Made by a program: the position numbers and the translations under genes
From: Bacteroidota bacterium
GTDB taxonomy: Bacteria > Bacteroidota > Bacteroidia > B-17B0 > Aurantibacillaceae
Direction: 5' to 3'
NCBI GenBank assembly: GCA_005787585.1
Contig: SYAL01000018.1
Coordinates: 1 to 55,023 of the forward strand
Length of the DNA stretch: 55,023 nt
Shown here: positions 17,898 through 25,782 of the stretch, piece by piece
Layout: each line of letters starts with the position of its first letter
Numbering within the stretch: position 1 is the first letter of the stretch
Notes under the pieces: generated by a model
Databases searched by the model: none
What the model was told of the DNA's origin: nothing
The model's input: the letters and a program-made list of their open reading frames with translations, nothing else

Positions 17898-18572
17898 TTA
17901 TTTTAATAAATCTGGTCTTCGTTGTTTTGTTCTTTCCAAACTTTTTTGATGTCGCCATTTTTCAACATTTAACGTGTGGCCACTAATTAAAATATCAGGT
18001 ATTTTAAATCCTTTATATTCTGCTGGGCGGGTATATACTGGTGGGGCTAATAAATCATCTTGAAACGAATCGCTTAGGGCTGATGTCTCGTCGTTTAATA
18101 CACCTGGCAATAATCTGATAACAGCGTCGCTTAACATGGCGGCAGCAATTTCACCTCCACTTAAAACATAATCTCCAACACTTATTTCTCGGGTAATTAA
18201 ATGCTCTCGAACTCGCTCATCAACACCTTTATAATGACCACATAAAATAATAATATTTTTTAACAAAGATAGTTGGTTACAAACTTTTTGGTTTAGAAGT
18301 TCGCCATCAGGGCTCATATAAATAACCTCATCATAACTTCGTTTCGATTTTAAATCTATAATACAGGCATCAATAGGCTCAATCATTAAAACCATACCCG
18401 CGCCTCCACCAAAGGCATAATCATCTATTTGTTTTTGTTTATTTATAGCATAATCTCGTAGGTTAATTAAATTAACTTCTACTAATTTATTTTTAATGGC
18501 CTTTTTAAGAATCGAGTGTCCAAAAGAGCTCGTCATTAAATCTGGCACTGCACTGATAATATCGATACGCAT
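17898..18572 (-). CDS. trmD: tRNA (guanine-N1)-methyltransferase TrmD
   Basis: A 224-residue SPOUT methyltransferase that places m1G at position 37 of tRNAs reading CNN codons and so prevents +1 frameshifting. The trefoil-knot SAM-binding motifs are present: [33 protein letters not shown] and the C-terminal TRPAEYKG. The usual neighbours rpsP, rimM and rplS are not seen. ATG start at 18572; length normal. Confidence 0.95.
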   Translation of the reverse strand: MRIDIISAVPDLMTSSFGHSILKKAIKNKLVEVNLINLRDYAINKQKQIDDYAFGGGAGMVLMIEPIDACIIDLKSKRSYDEVIYMSPDGELLNQKVCNQLSLLKNIIILCGHYKGVDERVREHLITREISVGDYVLSGGEIAAAMLSDAVIRLLPGVLNDETSALSDSFQDDLLAPPVYTRPAEYKGFKIPDILISGHTLNVEKWRHQKSLERTKQRRPDLLK

Positions 18573-18703
18573 AATTATAAAGATAAAAATATTAAACTGG
18601 TTTTAAATTTAATTATATGCCAATTTTTTAGTGAATTTTTAGTAATTAACAATTTAATAATATTTAGTTAATATTTTAAATGACTTTAATGTATGGTTCA
18701 GGT

Positions 18704-19031
18704 ATGTTGAAAAAAATTATTTTATATATTTTTTATTTTAAATTTACATCTATTGTCTTTTTCGGGCAATAATGACAAAGATAAAGTTGCAGAAAAAGTA
18801 ATAATTGGAAAAATTACCGATTCATATAGCCAGTCTATTGTGGGAGCAAAAATTTTAATTCAAGAAACCGGAGAAATCTTTTATTCGAATTTAGATGGAA
18901 ATTATAAGCTGGCTTTAAAATCGAACGAAATTTACTCAATTTCAATTGTTAGTATTGGATATACTCCTCTAAAAATAAAATCAAATAATTTGTTTTCATT
19001 TTCTGATTTAACATTACACCCTATTTTTTAG
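18704..19031 (+). CDS. Small carboxypeptidase-regulatory-like domain protein, signal peptide out of frame
   Basis: From a TTG at 18753 a 92-codon frame encodes a single carboxypeptidase-regulatory-like beta-sandwich (GKITDSYSQSIVGAKILIQE, LDGNYKLAL, SIGYTPLKI), the module that usually begins SusC-type receptors or decorates surface proteins. No signal peptide is encoded in that frame. An ATG at 18704, one frame off, encodes a convincing signal peptide (MLKKIILYIFYFKFTSIVFFGQ read as is) and then TAA at 18770. Removing one base anywhere between the 7-A run (18710-18716) and 18771 joins them into a 108-residue exported protein. Either a frameshifted gene, a decaying fragment or a sequence error. 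Confidence 0.5.
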
Positions 19032-19164
19032 CTATTTATTTCTTGCTAAAATCAGCTTAATCTCAATTATTCTTAAATTTATATAAACCTAAGTCAATCT
19101 AGATTCGTCTCTGAAAGTAACTTTTTATTATCTTTTTATTACTCTATTGTTTCTAAATTATTAA

Positions 19165-19198
19165 TTTAACAATTTTGTATAAGAAAATAATTGTTAAA
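19165..19198. repeat. 10-bp inverted repeat
   Basis: TTTAACAATT (19165-19174) and AATTGTTAAA (19189-19198) are perfect complements separated by 14 bases, 20 bases before the small ORF at 19219. Possible operator, weak hairpin, or the scar of a lost element. Confidence 0.35.
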
Positions 19199-19218
19199 CC
19201 TATTAAACTCAATAATTT

Positions 19219-19356
19219 ATGAAAAATATAGTAAAGTTGTTTTTGGTTGTATTTGTTTTTGGCGAACTACATGAAGGACAAAAAACTGGGGTTTGGACTA
19301 ACTGGGACGAGCAAGGAGTAGAATTAACCTCAAAAAATTACAGTCAGCTAAATTAA
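19219..19356 (+). CDS. 45-residue ORF, possible remnant of a YwqK/MORN-like repeat protein
   Basis: ATG at 19219, 45 codons, TAA at 19354. The first 14 residues look like the start of a signal peptide (MKNIVKLFLVVFVF). It is joined directly to a segment, GELHEGQKTGVWTNWDEQG, matching the G-x-K-x-G-x-W...G pattern of MORN-like repeats found in YwqK-family proteins. The abrupt join suggests an internal deletion that left only the ends of a longer secreted gene. It may not be expressed. Confidence 0.35.
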   Translation: MKNIVKLFLVVFVFGELHEGQKTGVWTNWDEQGVELTSKNYSQLN

Positions 19357-19503
19357 AAAAATCGTTTTTAATTATTTTTATTCTTTTTTTATCTAATAAA
19401 ACATAGAATTTTTGTTTCTTTAAAGTTTAAATTTCTTTATTGATAAATAACCTATCCTTATTATTGTTATTACATCTGTATAGACTAATCTGAATGGTTT
19501 TTT

Positions 19504-19519
19504 ACATCTTAAAAGATGT
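19504..19519. repeat. Inverted repeat upstream of the ABC-F gene
   Basis: ACATCTT-AA-AAGATGT, a 7-bp inverted repeat ending 23 bases before the -7 box of the ABC-F gene, where it would overlap the -33 region. Candidate operator; it could also be a weak hairpin. Confidence 0.3.
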
Positions 19520-19542
19520 TTATTTCTTAGCAAATGATTACT

Positions 19543-19550
19543 TACCTTTG
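19543..19550 (+). promoter_or_regulatory. Putative -7 box of the ABC-F gene
   Basis: TACCTTTG matches TAnnTTTG exactly and ends only five bases before the ATG at 19556. If used, the transcript would begin at or within a base or two of the start codon. Confidence 0.45.
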
Positions 19551-19555
19551 CCGCT

Positions 19556-21457
19556 ATGAATTTACTTTCAATCAATAATCTTTCTAAGTCTTACGGCACT
19601 AAAATTCTCTTTAATAAAATCAGTTTTGGCATTAATTATGGAGAAAAATTGGCATTGGTAGCAAAAAATGGATCTGGGAAAACAACACTATTTAAAATAT
19701 TAAAAGGAATAGAAATTGCAGATGAAGGTGAAGCTATTTTTAGAAAAGATATTACTGTTGGCTTTTTAGATCAAAACTTCACATTTGATGAATCGTTAAG
19801 CATACAACAATTAATTGATACAGCTGATAATAAATTTGTGCGATGTATAAAAAATTATGATGAAATAATTAGGTTAAGCGAAACCGATTCGAGCGATCAT
19901 CTTGCTGATAGAATGGAAGCCGCTCTTAACGAAATGAATTTGATAGATGCCTGGGATTACGAAAAAAATATTTTAGAAATTCTAACTCGGCTTGAAATAA
20001 AAGATACCTCTCAAATTATTAGAACTATTTCTGGTGGTCAAAAAAAACGAGTTGCCTTGGCCTTAACCTTAATTAATAGGCCTAACTTGTTGGTTATGGA
20101 TGAGCCCACAAATCATTTAGACATTGATATGATTGAATGGCTTGAAAACTATTTACAAGATTCGTCATTAAGTATTTTATTGGTAACCCACGATCGTTAT
20201 TTTTTAGATGAGGTATGTGATAAAATTATCGAAATTGATAATCACGAATTATATGAATACAAAGGTAATTTTGATTATTATTTAGAAAAAAAAGCTGAGC
20301 GTGAGCAAATAAAAAATTCAGAAATTGATAAGGCTAAAAACTTATATCGAAAAGAAGTAGTTTGGGTTCGAAAAATGCCAAAAGCAAGAGGAACAAAATC
20401 AAAATCGAGGGTAGATGCTTTTTATGAAATAGAAAAAAAGGCAAAACAAAAACGTATTGAAAAAAAGATTGAATTAACTGTGAAAATGGAAAGGATGGGT
20501 TCTAAAATTGTAGAACTCCATCGTATTACAAAAAAATTTCCAAGTAGAGTAATTTTAAGTGACCCTTTTACCTATACATTTATTCCGGGCGAAAAAATTG
20601 GTTTAGTAGGTAAAAACGGGACGGGAAAAACAACCTTACTAAATATCATTCAAGGAAAAGAAAAACTTGATACAGGCAAAGTTCAGTTGGGAGATACCAT
20701 TGTTTTTGGCTATTACTCTCAAGCAGGAATGCATATTAATTATGATAAACGTATTATTGAAATAGTGCGAGATATTGCCGAACATATTCCTTTAGCTAAT
20801 GGTACGAGCTTGTCGGCATCTCATTTATTAACTCGTTTTAATTTTCCGCCTAATGTTCAATTTAGCTATGCCCATACATTAAGTGGTGGAGAAAAAAGAC
20901 GACTTTTTTTATTAACGGTGTTAATGAAAAATCCAAATTTTTTAATTTTAGACGAACCTACCAATGATTTAGACATTGTTACTTTACAAACCTTAGAAGA
21001 TTTTTTGGAAGAATTTAAGGGTTGTGTTTTAATTGTTTCGCATGATCGTTATTTTATTGATCGATTAGTTGATCACACTTTTGTTTTAGAGGGAGATGGT
21101 TCTATTAAAGATTACCCTGGTAATTATACTGAATACAGAACTTGGAAGGGCAATCAAAAAAATGAGCCTATTCCTTCATTAGAAAAAGAAATAACTAAAT
21201 TAAATATTAAAAATAAAGAAAATACCTTTTTAGAAACAACAAACAAAAAACTATCCTATAAAACACAGCGTGAATTAGATGAATTGGAAATAGAAATTCC
21301 AAAATTAGAAAAACAAAAAAAAGAATTGGAATTACAATTAACTTCGGATATTAAAGATTATTCTCAAATTAAAGAATTGAGTGATGAGGCGGCGCGTATT
21401 AATAATTTATTAGATCGAAAATCGACACGTTGGTTAGAAATACAAGAAGAAACTTAA
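19556..21457 (+). CDS. ABC-F family ATP-binding protein (Uup-like)
   Basis: A 633-residue soluble protein with two ABC ATPase domains and no membrane domain, the ABC-F layout of ribosome-associated ATPases. Domain 1: AKNGSGKTT Walker A (36-44; the first Gly is Ala), ISGGQKKR signature and LLVMDEPTNHLD. The inter-domain linker is rich in charged residues (KMPKARGTKSKSRV). Domain 2: GKNGTGKTT, LSGGEKRR and FLILDEPTNDLD. A C-terminal Lys/Glu-rich coiled coil of about 90 residues is typical of Uup. The likely role is resolving translation or ribosome-assembly problems. Encoded alone. Confidence 0.9.
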   Translation: MNLLSINNLSKSYGTKILFNKISFGINYGEKLALVAKNGSGKTTLFKILKGIEIADEGEAIFRKDITVGFLDQNFTFDESLSIQQLIDTADNKFVRCIKNYDEIIRLSETDSSDHLADRMEAALNEMNLIDAWDYEKNILEILTRLEIKDTSQIIRTISGGQKKRVALALTLINRPNLLVMDEPTNHLDIDMIEWLENYLQDSSLSILLVTHDRYFLDEVCDKIIEIDNHELYEYKGNFDYYLEKKAEREQIKNSEIDKAKNLYRKEVVWVRKMPKARGTKSKSRVDAFYEIEKKAKQKRIEKKIELTVKMERMGSKIVELHRITKKFPSRVILSDPFTYTFIPGEKIGLVGKNGTGKTTLLNIIQGKEKLDTGKVQLGDTIVFGYYSQAGMHINYDKRIIEIVRDIAEHIPLANGTSLSASHLLTRFNFPPNVQFSYAHTLSGGEKRRLFLLTVLMKNPNFLILDEPTNDLDIVTLQTLEDFLEEFKGCVLIVSHDRYFIDRLVDHTFVLEGDGSIKDYPGNYTEYRTWKGNQKNEPIPSLEKEITKLNIKNKENTFLETTNKKLSYKTQRELDELEIEIPKLEKQKKELELQLTSDIKDYSQIKELSDEAARINNLLDRKSTRWLEIQEET

Positions 21458-21490
21458 ATAAAATTTTTTAAGTATATTTAGAAGCTATTT

Positions 21491-23095
21491 TTAATTTTTT
21501 ACAATTCGAGTTGAAAATAAGGTACAATTATTATCTAAAACTTTTAAAAAGTACAAACCATTTTCAAAGTTTTTTAAATCAATTGTATTATAATACTCTG
21601 CATCATTAGTTAATAAAACCTCGCCTAAAATATTTAAAATTAAAATTTTATAATCACGATTATTTTCTAACAAAACCTTAATTGAGCTCGATGTAGGATT
21701 TGGATAAGTCTTGACTTTTAAATCGATTTGACTTTGAGAAGTGATAGATGCTTGAATCGCTTTTATTTCGACACAATAATCTTCTGTTTCTCCGTAGGTA
21801 TAAGGTGCTGTTGGAGCAATTAGACCTGAATAAGATGCAATTACTCTCATACGTTTAAAGCCTGTGGTTGTATTAGGTGGAATTAATATATTTGAGCTAT
21901 AGGTAGTTCCTGCAAAAGAAAAATTACAATTTGGAATATTCCATACATTTTCTCCTTGATCTGTAAAAATCCCATTTGAATTATAATCGATATAAACCGA
22001 AGTTCCTCCTGTATATGTATTGGTATTACACTCCCCTAATGTAACTGAAATTGAATATGTATTACCTAAGGTAAGGGCGGGGGCTATTACAGAGCCAGTA
22101 TAATTACTGTATTGATTTTTAATAGAGCCTTGTCCTTGAGCAATTGAATTACAATTACTCGTATTATTTAAAGTGCCTATAGTAACATTAAATATTTCCT
22201 CATCAGAAGGACTATTTGCTTGCGATGAACCGTAATTTAATTGAGTACATGAATTTACAAAACCATTTGGACAAATTAACTCAATAGTTCCATTACTTAA
22301 ATTTATATCGTCGTCGTCAATTAGAAAATAGCGTGTAAGACCATTTGTTAATTGAACAATAGTAGAAAAAGTAGAAGTTAAAGATGCTCCTGAATAATTT
22401 AAATAATTCCATCCCGAGGAACTGCATAATGAAGCGTCGTATAAAGAAATATTTCCAACTCCAGTGTGAAAAATATTTATAGTATACTGGCCACTTACGG
22501 TTGGAGTAAAAGCATAAACTACTTCATTTCCTGGTTGCAAAAAAGCACCCGGATTATTCCAAAAACCTGAACCAGTATCTAATAAAAAAGACATTATATT
22601 TTCACAAAAAATTGAATTTATATTATTGCATGGATCTTGTGGAGATAAAATTGCAGTTGAGTAAGACATTCTGGTATCAGAACTTAAACTCGAGCAAAAA
22701 TTTTTACTTAGAAGAATAGAATAAGCCCCATTTGAAGGGCAAAGCCAATTAATGTTGGATTGCAAGCCACAATTATCATCATTTAAGGAAATTATTGAAC
22801 CGCCGGATGCACTATTATATATTCTTAAGTAAGTATCATTTATTGATAAATTACAAGTTGAAAAATTATAATAAAGACCGGCAGTTGCGAGAAAATTAAA
22901 TGCTCGTAGACCCGAGTTATATACAGCTGTTGTTTGAGTTTGAGCTGAAGGTGAAATTTGAATATTAGTTGCAGGGGTAAAACAATATTGTGATTTTATT
23001 AAATTTAAAATTGAAGCTAACAAAAAGAAAACAAAAATTAAGCTTGTTCTTTTGATTAATAAACAAGAATGTTTTTTATTATTTAAAAAAAACAT
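21491..23095 (-). CDS. Secreted GEVED-domain protein with T9SS type A sorting domain
   Basis: A 534-residue exported protein. The N-terminus has a long hydrophobic signal segment (LIFVFFLLASILNLIKSQ). Residues about 40-275 hold two beta-rich modules with paired Cys. They are followed by a GEVED domain: the YTGSVIAPALTLGNTYSIS strand, VYIDYNSNGIF and the motif-bearing YTYGETEDYCVEI near residue 440. The last 80 residues are a type A T9SS sorting domain (TYPNPTSSSIKVLL, LNILGEVLL, NGLYFLKV). Probably surface-exposed or released; no catalytic motif seen. It lies directly downstream of mlaF on the same strand, ten bases apart, so it may share that transcript, an odd pairing. Confidence 0.85.
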   Translation of the reverse strand: MFFLNNKKHSCLLIKRTSLIFVFFLLASILNLIKSQYCFTPATNIQISPSAQTQTTAVYNSGLRAFNFLATAGLYYNFSTCNLSINDTYLRIYNSASGGSIISLNDDNCGLQSNINWLCPSNGAYSILLSKNFCSSLSSDTRMSYSTAILSPQDPCNNINSIFCENIMSFLLDTGSGFWNNPGAFLQPGNEVVYAFTPTVSGQYTINIFHTGVGNISLYDASLCSSSGWNYLNYSGASLTSTFSTIVQLTNGLTRYFLIDDDDINLSNGTIELICPNGFVNSCTQLNYGSSQANSPSDEEIFNVTIGTLNNTSNCNSIAQGQGSIKNQYSNYTGSVIAPALTLGNTYSISVTLGECNTNTYTGGTSVYIDYNSNGIFTDQGENVWNIPNCNFSFAGTTYSSNILIPPNTTTGFKRMRVIASYSGLIAPTAPYTYGETEDYCVEIKAIQASITSQSQIDLKVKTYPNPTSSSIKVLLENNRDYKILILNILGEVLLTNDAEYYNTIDLKNFENGLYFLKVLDNNCTLFSTRIVKN

Positions 23096-23105
23096 AAAAA
23101 ATAAA

Positions 23106-23864
23106 TTATTTATTTTGAACTTTAAAAACTGATTTCATAAATTCACCAGCATACACAAAATTAAATAACTCTTTATTAGTTGTGTGAAGTATTTCTGATT
23201 TATTTCCTGTCCAATAATTTTCACCTTTATGAATAAATAAAATATTATCTCCGATTTCAATTACACTATTCATATCGTGCGAAACGATAATAGTGGTAAT
23301 ATTATACTCGTGAGTAATATCTTTTATCAATTCATCAATAACGATAGCTGTTTTTGGATCTAATCCAGAATTAGGCTCGTCGCAAAATAAATAATGCGGA
23401 TTATTAGCAATGGCTCTGGCAAGGGCGGCTCTTTTTTTCATACCTCCACTTAATTCTGCAGGAAATAATCTATTTTTGCCCACGAGCTGAACTCTATTTA
23501 AACAAAAGTTAACGCGATCTAATTTTTCATTCATAGATAGGTCAGTAAACATATCTAAGGGAAATCTAACATTTTCTTCTAGAGTTTGAGAATCAAAAAG
23601 TGCTCCTCCTTGAAACAACATACCTATTTTTTTTCTTATATCTTGTTGATCATCTTGATTAAGTTTTGGAAAATCTAAGCCATCAAATAAAACACTTCCA
23701 GAGTCTAATTGATGTAAGCCAACCATAAGTTTTAGAATAGTAGTTTTTCCACAACCACTTTCGCCAATAACTAAATTAGTTTTAGAAGGAAGAAATTTAA
23801 AAGAAACATCTTTAACAACATGACGATCTCCAAATGTTTTATTGATATTTTTTATTTCTATCAA
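23106..23864 (-). CDS. mlaF: ABC transporter ATP-binding protein, MlaF type
   Basis: A 252-residue ATPase of the Mla/MCE lipid transport system. Walker A GESGCGKTT (34-42), Q-loop MLFQGGALFDSQT typical of MlaF, signature LSGGMKKRAALARA and Walker B YLFCDEPNSGLD. It partners the overlapping permease gene: the permease stop TGA and this gene's TTG start share TTGA at 23861-23864, implying translational coupling. The complex moves lipids between the membranes, usually retrograde phospholipid transport. The MCE-domain protein (MlaD) that normally completes the system is not adjacent here. Confidence 0.87.
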   Translation of the reverse strand: MIEIKNINKTFGDRHVVKDVSFKFLPSKTNLVIGESGCGKTTILKLMVGLHQLDSGSVLFDGLDFPKLNQDDQQDIRKKIGMLFQGGALFDSQTLEENVRFPLDMFTDLSMNEKLDRVNFCLNRVQLVGKNRLFPAELSGGMKKRAALARAIANNPHYLFCDEPNSGLDPKTAIVIDELIKDITHEYNITTIIVSHDMNSVIEIGDNILFIHKGENYWTGNKSEILHTTNKELFNFVYAGEFMKSVFKVQNK

Positions 23865-24649
23865 TGGTTTAAGAAAATATTAGTTAAGATTAGCCCAAAC
23901 AATAAAATTAATACACTGCTATATACTACAGCTTTTGTGCTGCTTTTACCAACTTCTAAAGCGCCACCACTAGTGTTATAGCCAAAATAAGAAGCTATAG
24001 AGGTAATAATAAAAGCAAACACTACTACTTTTGTAAAAGAATAATATAACTTATTAGGTTCAAAATATGTTTGTATGCCATATATATATTGGTAAGATGA
24101 ACATGCTCCAGCGCTAACTCCCATAATATAACCACCCAAAATACCTAAGAACATACTTATTGCAATTAAAATAGGAAAAATAATAATCGCTGCTATGATT
24201 TTGGGGAAAATTAAATATCCAGCAGAGTTTATTCCCATAATTTCCAGAGCATCAATCTGCTCTGTGATTCTCATGGCACCAATTTCTGAGGCAATATTAG
24301 AACCTACTTTACCAGCTAAAATTAAGCAAACAATAGTTGGACTAAATTCTAAAATAATACTTTCACGAGCAGTAAATCCTAATACATATAATGGCAATAA
24401 AGGATTAGAAATACTAAAAGCAGATTGAATAGTAATGATACCGCCCATAAATATAGAAATAATAGCAACAATTGGTAGTGAGGATATACCAATATTATCT
24501 ATTTCGAAAATAATTTGTTTATAATAGACGCTCCATTTCTGAGGTTTCTTAAATACTCGCATCATAAGCATGAAGTATTGACCTATATAAAAAAATGACT
24601 TCAAAAAATTATCATTTTGATTTAAATGAAATAAACATATGGAAAGCAA
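23861..24649 (-). CDS. mlaE: ABC transporter permease, MlaE type
   Basis: A permease of 262 codons as read from TTG 24649; the true start may be a few codons further in, because the first 15 residues are not family-like. Conserved MlaE features: SLPIVAIISIFMGGIITIQSAF, FSPTIVCLILAGKVGSNIASEIGAMRITEQIDALEIMGIN (the coupling helix region with ExxxM), and four or five membrane helices. It overlaps mlaF by four bases. Upstream, on the opposite strand, is a 39-residue lipoprotein gene whose promoter region is shared. Confidence 0.86.
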   Translation of the reverse strand: MLSICLFHLNQNDNFLKSFFYIGQYFMLMMRVFKKPQKWSVYYKQIIFEIDNIGISSLPIVAIISIFMGGIITIQSAFSISNPLLPLYVLGFTARESIILEFSPTIVCLILAGKVGSNIASEIGAMRITEQIDALEIMGINSAGYLIFPKIIAAIIIFPILIAISMFLGILGGYIMGVSAGACSSYQYIYGIQTYFEPNKLYYSFTKVVVFAFIITSIASYFGYNTSGGALEVGKSSTKAVVYSSVLILLFGLILTNIFLNH

Positions 24650-24685
24650 AAACGCTTTCGGTTTAAAATTACAAAAATATTCTTT

Positions 24686-24693
24686 TATATTTG
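24686..24693 (+). promoter_or_regulatory. Putative -7 box of the tiny lipoprotein gene
   Basis: TATATTTG, an exact TAnnTTTG match, 12 bases before the ATG at 24706. The surrounding TTTTATATTTGTT is the same as at 33680-33690. Confidence 0.45.
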
Positions 24694-24705
24694 TTCTAAA
24701 TATTT

Positions 24706-24825
24706 ATGCTAAAAAAACAAATTATTTTGTTGTTTTTGATTTTCTTGGGAGTTTTATTTCAAACTTGTACTTCTCAAAAAACTAAATGTGCTAACTGCCC
24801 TTCATTTTACAATAATAAAAAATAA
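24706..24825 (+). CDS. Tiny lipoprotein (39 residues)
   Basis: ATG at 24706 to TAA at 24823. The protein has an ideal lipoprotein signal: MLKKQIILLFLIFLGVLFQTC, with the lipobox Cys at residue 21, followed by only 18 residues that include CANCP, a CxxC pair. An exact Bacteroidota -7 box lies 12 bases upstream, which supports expression. Such very short lipoproteins are easy for annotation pipelines to miss. Function unknown; the CxxC could bind metal or be redox active. Confidence 0.6.
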   Translation: MLKKQIILLFLIFLGVLFQTCTSQKTKCANCPSFYNNKK

Positions 24826-24848
24826 ATTTTATATTTATAAATACAATA

Positions 24849-25730
24849 TTAATAATTAGAACTATTTATTCCAATGGTTTCTATGGGATGCCAAGTTGTT
24901 TTAATTTCTTGTAAATCTAAAATTAAGTATGGGTTTCTATTTTCGGTTTTTAACCAATCTTTATGCCAATTAAAAAAACGTTTTACATTAAGTGCGCAAT
25001 TTTGCATAATAGTTTTCTGTTCCTTTGAATTATTTCCACAATACACAATAGCGTTTACGTCAAGATGAGAAGAAAAATGGCTGTGTAATTCATCGGTTGA
25101 TCCTGTAAGAATATTAATAACTCCAGCTGGTAAATCAGAAGTAGCTATTACTTCGGCAAAAGTAATAGAGCAAAGAGGTAATTTTTCGGAGGCCAAAACT
25201 ACACATGTGTTTCCCCCAGCAATAATAGGTGCTAAAACACTTATTAAACCAAGAATGCCAGTTTCAGTTGGAGCGATAACAGATACTAATCCAGTAGGTT
25301 CTGGTACAGAAAAATTAAAATGAGAAGAGGCCACAGGATTAACAGAGCTAAACAACGCCTGATATTTATCACACCAACCGGCATAATAAACTAAAGTATC
25401 AATACTTAAATCTAGCTCTTCTTTTGATTTTTTTAATGTAATTCCTTGCAAAACAAGTTCGTTAATAAATTGTGTTTTTCTGCCTTCGAGCATCTCTGCA
25501 ATTCGATACAAAATTTGCCCTCGATTGAAAGTGCTTTTTTTGCTCCAAATTAAAAATGCTTTTCGAGCCGAGACTACAGCATTTTTATAATCCTTCCGTG
25601 AGGATAAACATACATTTGCAATAATAATATTTTTTTTATTTTTTAATTGATAAAACCTACCGCTTTCTGTCCGAGAAAATTGACCGCCAATAAATAATTT
25701 ATAAGTTTTTAAAATTGGTAATCTTAACAT
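24849..25730 (-). CDS. Short aldehyde dehydrogenase-like protein lacking the catalytic domain
   Basis: A 293-residue protein aligning with the N-terminal NAD-binding half of aldehyde dehydrogenases: KLFIGGQFSRTESGRFY, AFLIWSKKSTFNRGQILYRIAEML, PEPTGLVSVIAPTE and GGNTCVVLASEKLPL. The usual ELGG glutamate and GQxC cysteine are both absent, and the normal 480-residue length is not reached. There is no remaining catalytic half in any frame downstream. The protein ends with EIKTTWHPIE, a tail that I recall in short ALDH-like paralogues, some near deoC, so this may be a conserved non-catalytic partner rather than a truncation. No full-length ALDH partner adjoins it here. Confidence 0.7.
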   Translation of the reverse strand: MLRLPILKTYKLFIGGQFSRTESGRFYQLKNKKNIIIANVCLSSRKDYKNAVVSARKAFLIWSKKSTFNRGQILYRIAEMLEGRKTQFINELVLQGITLKKSKEELDLSIDTLVYYAGWCDKYQALFSSVNPVASSHFNFSVPEPTGLVSVIAPTETGILGLISVLAPIIAGGNTCVVLASEKLPLCSITFAEVIATSDLPAGVINILTGSTDELHSHFSSHLDVNAIVYCGNNSKEQKTIMQNCALNVKRFFNWHKDWLKTENRNPYLILDLQEIKTTWHPIETIGINSSNY

Positions 25731-25782
25731 TTGTCTATATTGTTTAGTAAATATAATAGGTATTATTTAGATTAAATAATAG

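Larger units (their letters stand above)
19032..19555. other. Gene-poor region with a small ORF and inverted repeats
   Basis: A 524-base stretch between the small beta-sandwich gene and the ABC-F gene. It contains a 45-codon ORF (19219-19356), a 10-bp inverted repeat (19165-19198) and a 7-bp inverted repeat next to the ABC-F promoter (19504-19519). Nothing else is recognisable. Together with the frameshifted gene upstream it looks like a zone of gene decay. Confidence 0.5.

Noticed and set aside
24649..24849. Possible remaining catalytic half of the short aldehyde dehydrogenase downstream of its stop
   Set aside because: The roughly 200 bases there hold only the tiny lipoprotein on the other strand; no ALDH-like residues were found in any frame.
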